A DNA stretch of 64,000 bases from Agapetus fuscipes (lineage: Eukaryota > Arthropoda > Insecta > Trichoptera > Glossosomatidae), in assembly GCA_951799405.1 (NCBI GenBank), contig OX637339.1, positions 10,602,001 through 10,666,000 on the forward strand. The letters run 5' to 3'. This document shows positions 62,348-64,000 of this stretch, in pieces (the stretch's first letter is position 1; each line of letters starts with the position of its first letter). Made by a program: the position numbers and the translations under genes. Below the pieces are notes generated by a model. The model ran no database searches. It was given only the letters and a program-made list of their open reading frames with translations, and had not been told where the DNA came from.

Positions 62348-63340
62348 TCAGAATATCTTCTTAAGGTCAGATTCGTTTCTGACGAGGATAGCCCTCGAAC
62401 TGCTATCTTTCCTGGTATATATTCGACATTGTTTAATCCACACAAATTGGTACTCTTTGGCCTTGGCCAATTCCCTGACCTGTTTAAAGAGTTTTTTGTT
62501 TGTTGGTGTTAAGTGGTAGTTCAAGTATATTCGGTGCTCCTGTCCTTGGAAACCCAGATCCTTGATGTTAAGGCCACGTCTTCTACGGATGGCTGCTAAG
62601 AAATTTTCCACGAGGCTTCGGTTTTTAAATTGCACAACTATCTTTGAAGGTTTTTTTTCATTACTCCAGGCAGCAACCCGACGAGCAAAATTAACCTCAT
62701 TTATCTCAAAGTTTATGTCCAATTTTCCTGCAATTTTGGAAACAATATCACCTAACGACTCATCCTTATTCTCCGGTACACCTGTAATTTCAATGTTGTG
62801 CGATCTCAAGTATTGTTCCCTATCAACATTTTCTTGCGTGAGACGAACAACATTAGCCTTTAGTTGCTCCAGTTCTTCATCCTTAGATTCTGGAAGGAGT
62901 GTCTTAGTTTGCAAAGCACGTTCAAAGTCATCAATCCTCTCTTCGCACTTACACGTGCAGACCTTCCTCTCCGCCTCCAGATCCTTGCACCTCCCCTCCA
63001 GAGCAGCACATCTACTCTGAAGCTCTTCCAGAGCCTTCATCACCTTGTCTACATGGATTGTAGAAGAAGGTGGTGAGCTTGTTGCAGGGTGAGAGACTGC
63101 ACATGGAGATGGAGTGGGGCCCGGCTTGGAGGTTCTCGGGTCCTCCACTCTGCATGTGTTACAAGCCCATTGAGAGCGAGTCCTTGCAGTCATCTTCTTG
63201 ATGGTGTCAGAGGATTTCTCTTGGCAGGACGGGTGGTAGCTCATATAGCACCTCGAGCACTTTAGAGTTTTTTTTGGGCTTATGTCGTTGAAACACTTAT
63301 TGCACTTCATTTTAAAGGTGTATAAGTTAATTATTTGCAA
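62348..63340 (-). CDS. LINE ORF1: PHD-finger, coiled-coil, FP25K-like domain
   Basis: 330 codons. A C4HC3 zinc finger is spaced C13-C16, C28-C31, H36-C39, C60-C63. A Pro/Ser-rich linker (70-95) and a coiled coil (about 95-180, ALEELQSRCAALEGRCKDLE) follow. The C-terminal half (LRSHNIEITGVPENKDESLG onward) resembles the nucleic-acid-binding FP25K-like domain of insect LINE ORF1s. Residue 11 (MKCNKC) may be the true start. It probably coats the RNA. Confidence 0.85.
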   Translation of the reverse strand: MQIINLYTFKMKCNKCFNDISPKKTLKCSRCYMSYHPSCQEKSSDTIKKMTARTRSQWACNTCRVEDPRTSKPGPTPSPCAVSHPATSSPPSSTIHVDKVMKALEELQSRCAALEGRCKDLEAERKVCTCKCEERIDDFERALQTKTLLPESKDEELEQLKANVVRLTQENVDREQYLRSHNIEITGVPENKDESLGDIVSKIAGKLDINFEINEVNFARRVAAWSNEKKPSKIVVQFKNRSLVENFLAAIRRRRGLNIKDLGFQGQEHRIYLNYHLTPTNKKLFKQVRELAKAKEYQFVWIKQCRIYTRKDSSSRAILVRNESDLKKIF

Positions 63341-63357
63341 TATACTCGTAAATGGAC

Positions 63358-63462
63358 ACTGGCGCCTCTGTCATCCGTGTGGTTTTGCCACAAAGAAGAG
63401 GAAGACGATTAGGTACTGGCGCCTTGGTATCCGTGAGACTTTGCCAAAAAGAAGAGGAAGTA
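63358..63462 (-). promoter_or_regulatory. Duplicated block in the LINE 5'UTR
   Basis: ACTGGCGCCT..CATCCGTG..TTTTGCCACAAAGAAGAGGA (63358-63405) recurs at 63415-63462 with a 57-bp period. Tandem 5'UTR monomers act as promoters in some LINEs; that role here is inference. Confidence 0.45.
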
Positions 63463-63515
63463 GAAGTTTGTACAATTAAATTACAACAATAAATTCTTTC
63501 AAACTTTTGAGACAA

Positions 63516-63892
63516 ATAACACGAAACTGAAGTTTAAATGTTAGAAAAAAAGTACCTCAAGGATAACAAATTGTAAAACTTATAATTGTGATGTTGTAAG
63601 AACAGTTAAAATTAAAATTCACGAGGAAATAAAAATGATTTTATGCACTTTTGGAACTTTTAAACAATATTTTTAGTCAATAGCTCCACTGACAGCTGTA
63701 CTCTATTGATATTATACTTTAATGCAGCCATACAACAAAATGCTCCAAACAAAGCTTTCATGAATCTCTTTATTGATTCTATTTTAAATGTGTATTAGTC
63801 AGAAGCTTATGAGTTTTTCATAAATACTTGCATTGGTAGGGTTATTACCTGATTTATATCTTGAGTGGATTACTGGGGTAGCACCTTGTCTA
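63516..63892. other. Spacer, probably ALG8 intron
   Basis: No exon with ALG8 similarity on the minus strand, no repeat. Confidence 0.4.
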
Positions 63893-63970
63893 TTCTAAGT
63901 TGCAAAGATATATTACATTTATGATTTATATTTAATGCATTCCCACAAGCAGACACATATTATTCCTTGT
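63893..63970 (-). mobile_element. Family A 3' fragment
   Basis: TTCTAAGTTGCAAAGATATA, CCCACAAGCAGACACATATT. Confidence 0.65.
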
Positions 63971-64000
63971 AATAAGAATAAAACAGCGCACTGTTAAATA

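Larger units (their letters stand above)
58889..63515 (-). mobile_element. Full-length two-ORF LINE in the ALG8 intron
   Basis: Poly(T) on plus at 58889-58914 is its poly(A) tail. A ~320-base 3'UTR with a purine-rich tract (59155-59222) follows. ORF2 and ORF1 are both open, separated by 257 bases. The 5'UTR includes a duplicated 48-bp block. It is in the same orientation as ALG8. The exact 5' end and TSD were not found. Confidence 0.85.

Overview
This is AT-rich, intron- and repeat-dense animal DNA, very probably from an insect. It is a transposon graveyard with one recognisable host exon. I base insect on the retroelement mix, on scattered TAGGTACCTAC-type simple sequence of the kind common in Lepidoptera and Hemiptera, and on an ALG8 exon with a clearly metazoan protein. 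I cannot name the order or species. There are no bacterial operons, CRISPR arrays or genuine tRNA or rRNA genes; the tRNA-like and 5S-like sequences are SINE heads.

Host gene: the last coding exon of ALG8 (ER glucosyltransferase of N-glycan assembly) lies on the minus strand at 57999-58443, with an AAUAAA signal at 57935-57940. No other ALG8 exon is visible. The preceding intron holds a full-length two-ORF LINE (58889 to about 63515) with both reading frames open.

Repeat families (working names). A: a ~260-bp unit running from about TTCCTTGACTTATAGGTTGG to a TTAGATTATAGATTATAG tail. There are about 35 copies, and the unit is also the 3' end of an RTE-like LINE (22345-23296 and 37177-39138). 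B: a tRNA-derived SINE of ~330 bp with a GTTGC-type tail. C: a tRNA-derived SINE of ~270 bp; two copies carry a 5S rRNA-like head (18898-19250, 20852-21202). Its tail matches the 3' end of an L2/CR1-like LINE at 39435-39510. D: a second tRNA-derived SINE (5831-6050). E: a short poly(A)-tailed repeat. There are also several fold-back elements, two copies of a 249-bp MITE, a MITE with GGGGCCGTCC ends, and a 3.1-kb satellite (25695-28800) built from A-family sequence with ~400-bp units and an ~805-bp higher-order period.

The most interesting layer is a set of short, often palindromic elements that repeatedly contain the same secondary structure: YTGANRA, one spare base, a 4-6 bp hairpin, GAAA, a tiny stem III, then a strand that pairs back to the bases before YTGA. 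The stems change sequence but keep pairing. This is the layout of a hammerhead ribozyme with one extra base after A9. Three of these elements have clear target-site duplications (9, 13 and 10 bp), and the palindromic ones have a one-sided 35-40 bp extension. That combination points to Penelope-like retroelement terminal repeats or animal retrozymes.

Layout: 1-25 kb is mixed A, B, C, D and hammerhead-like elements, with nested insertions at 22.0-23.4 kb. 25.7-28.8 kb is the satellite. 30.9-32.8 kb is a 5'-truncated LINE. 36.2-39.5 kb is an old LINE split by an 811-bp palindrome and an RTE-like LINE. 40-57 kb is more SINEs and LINE fragments. 58-63.5 kb is the ALG8 exon and its intronic LINE.
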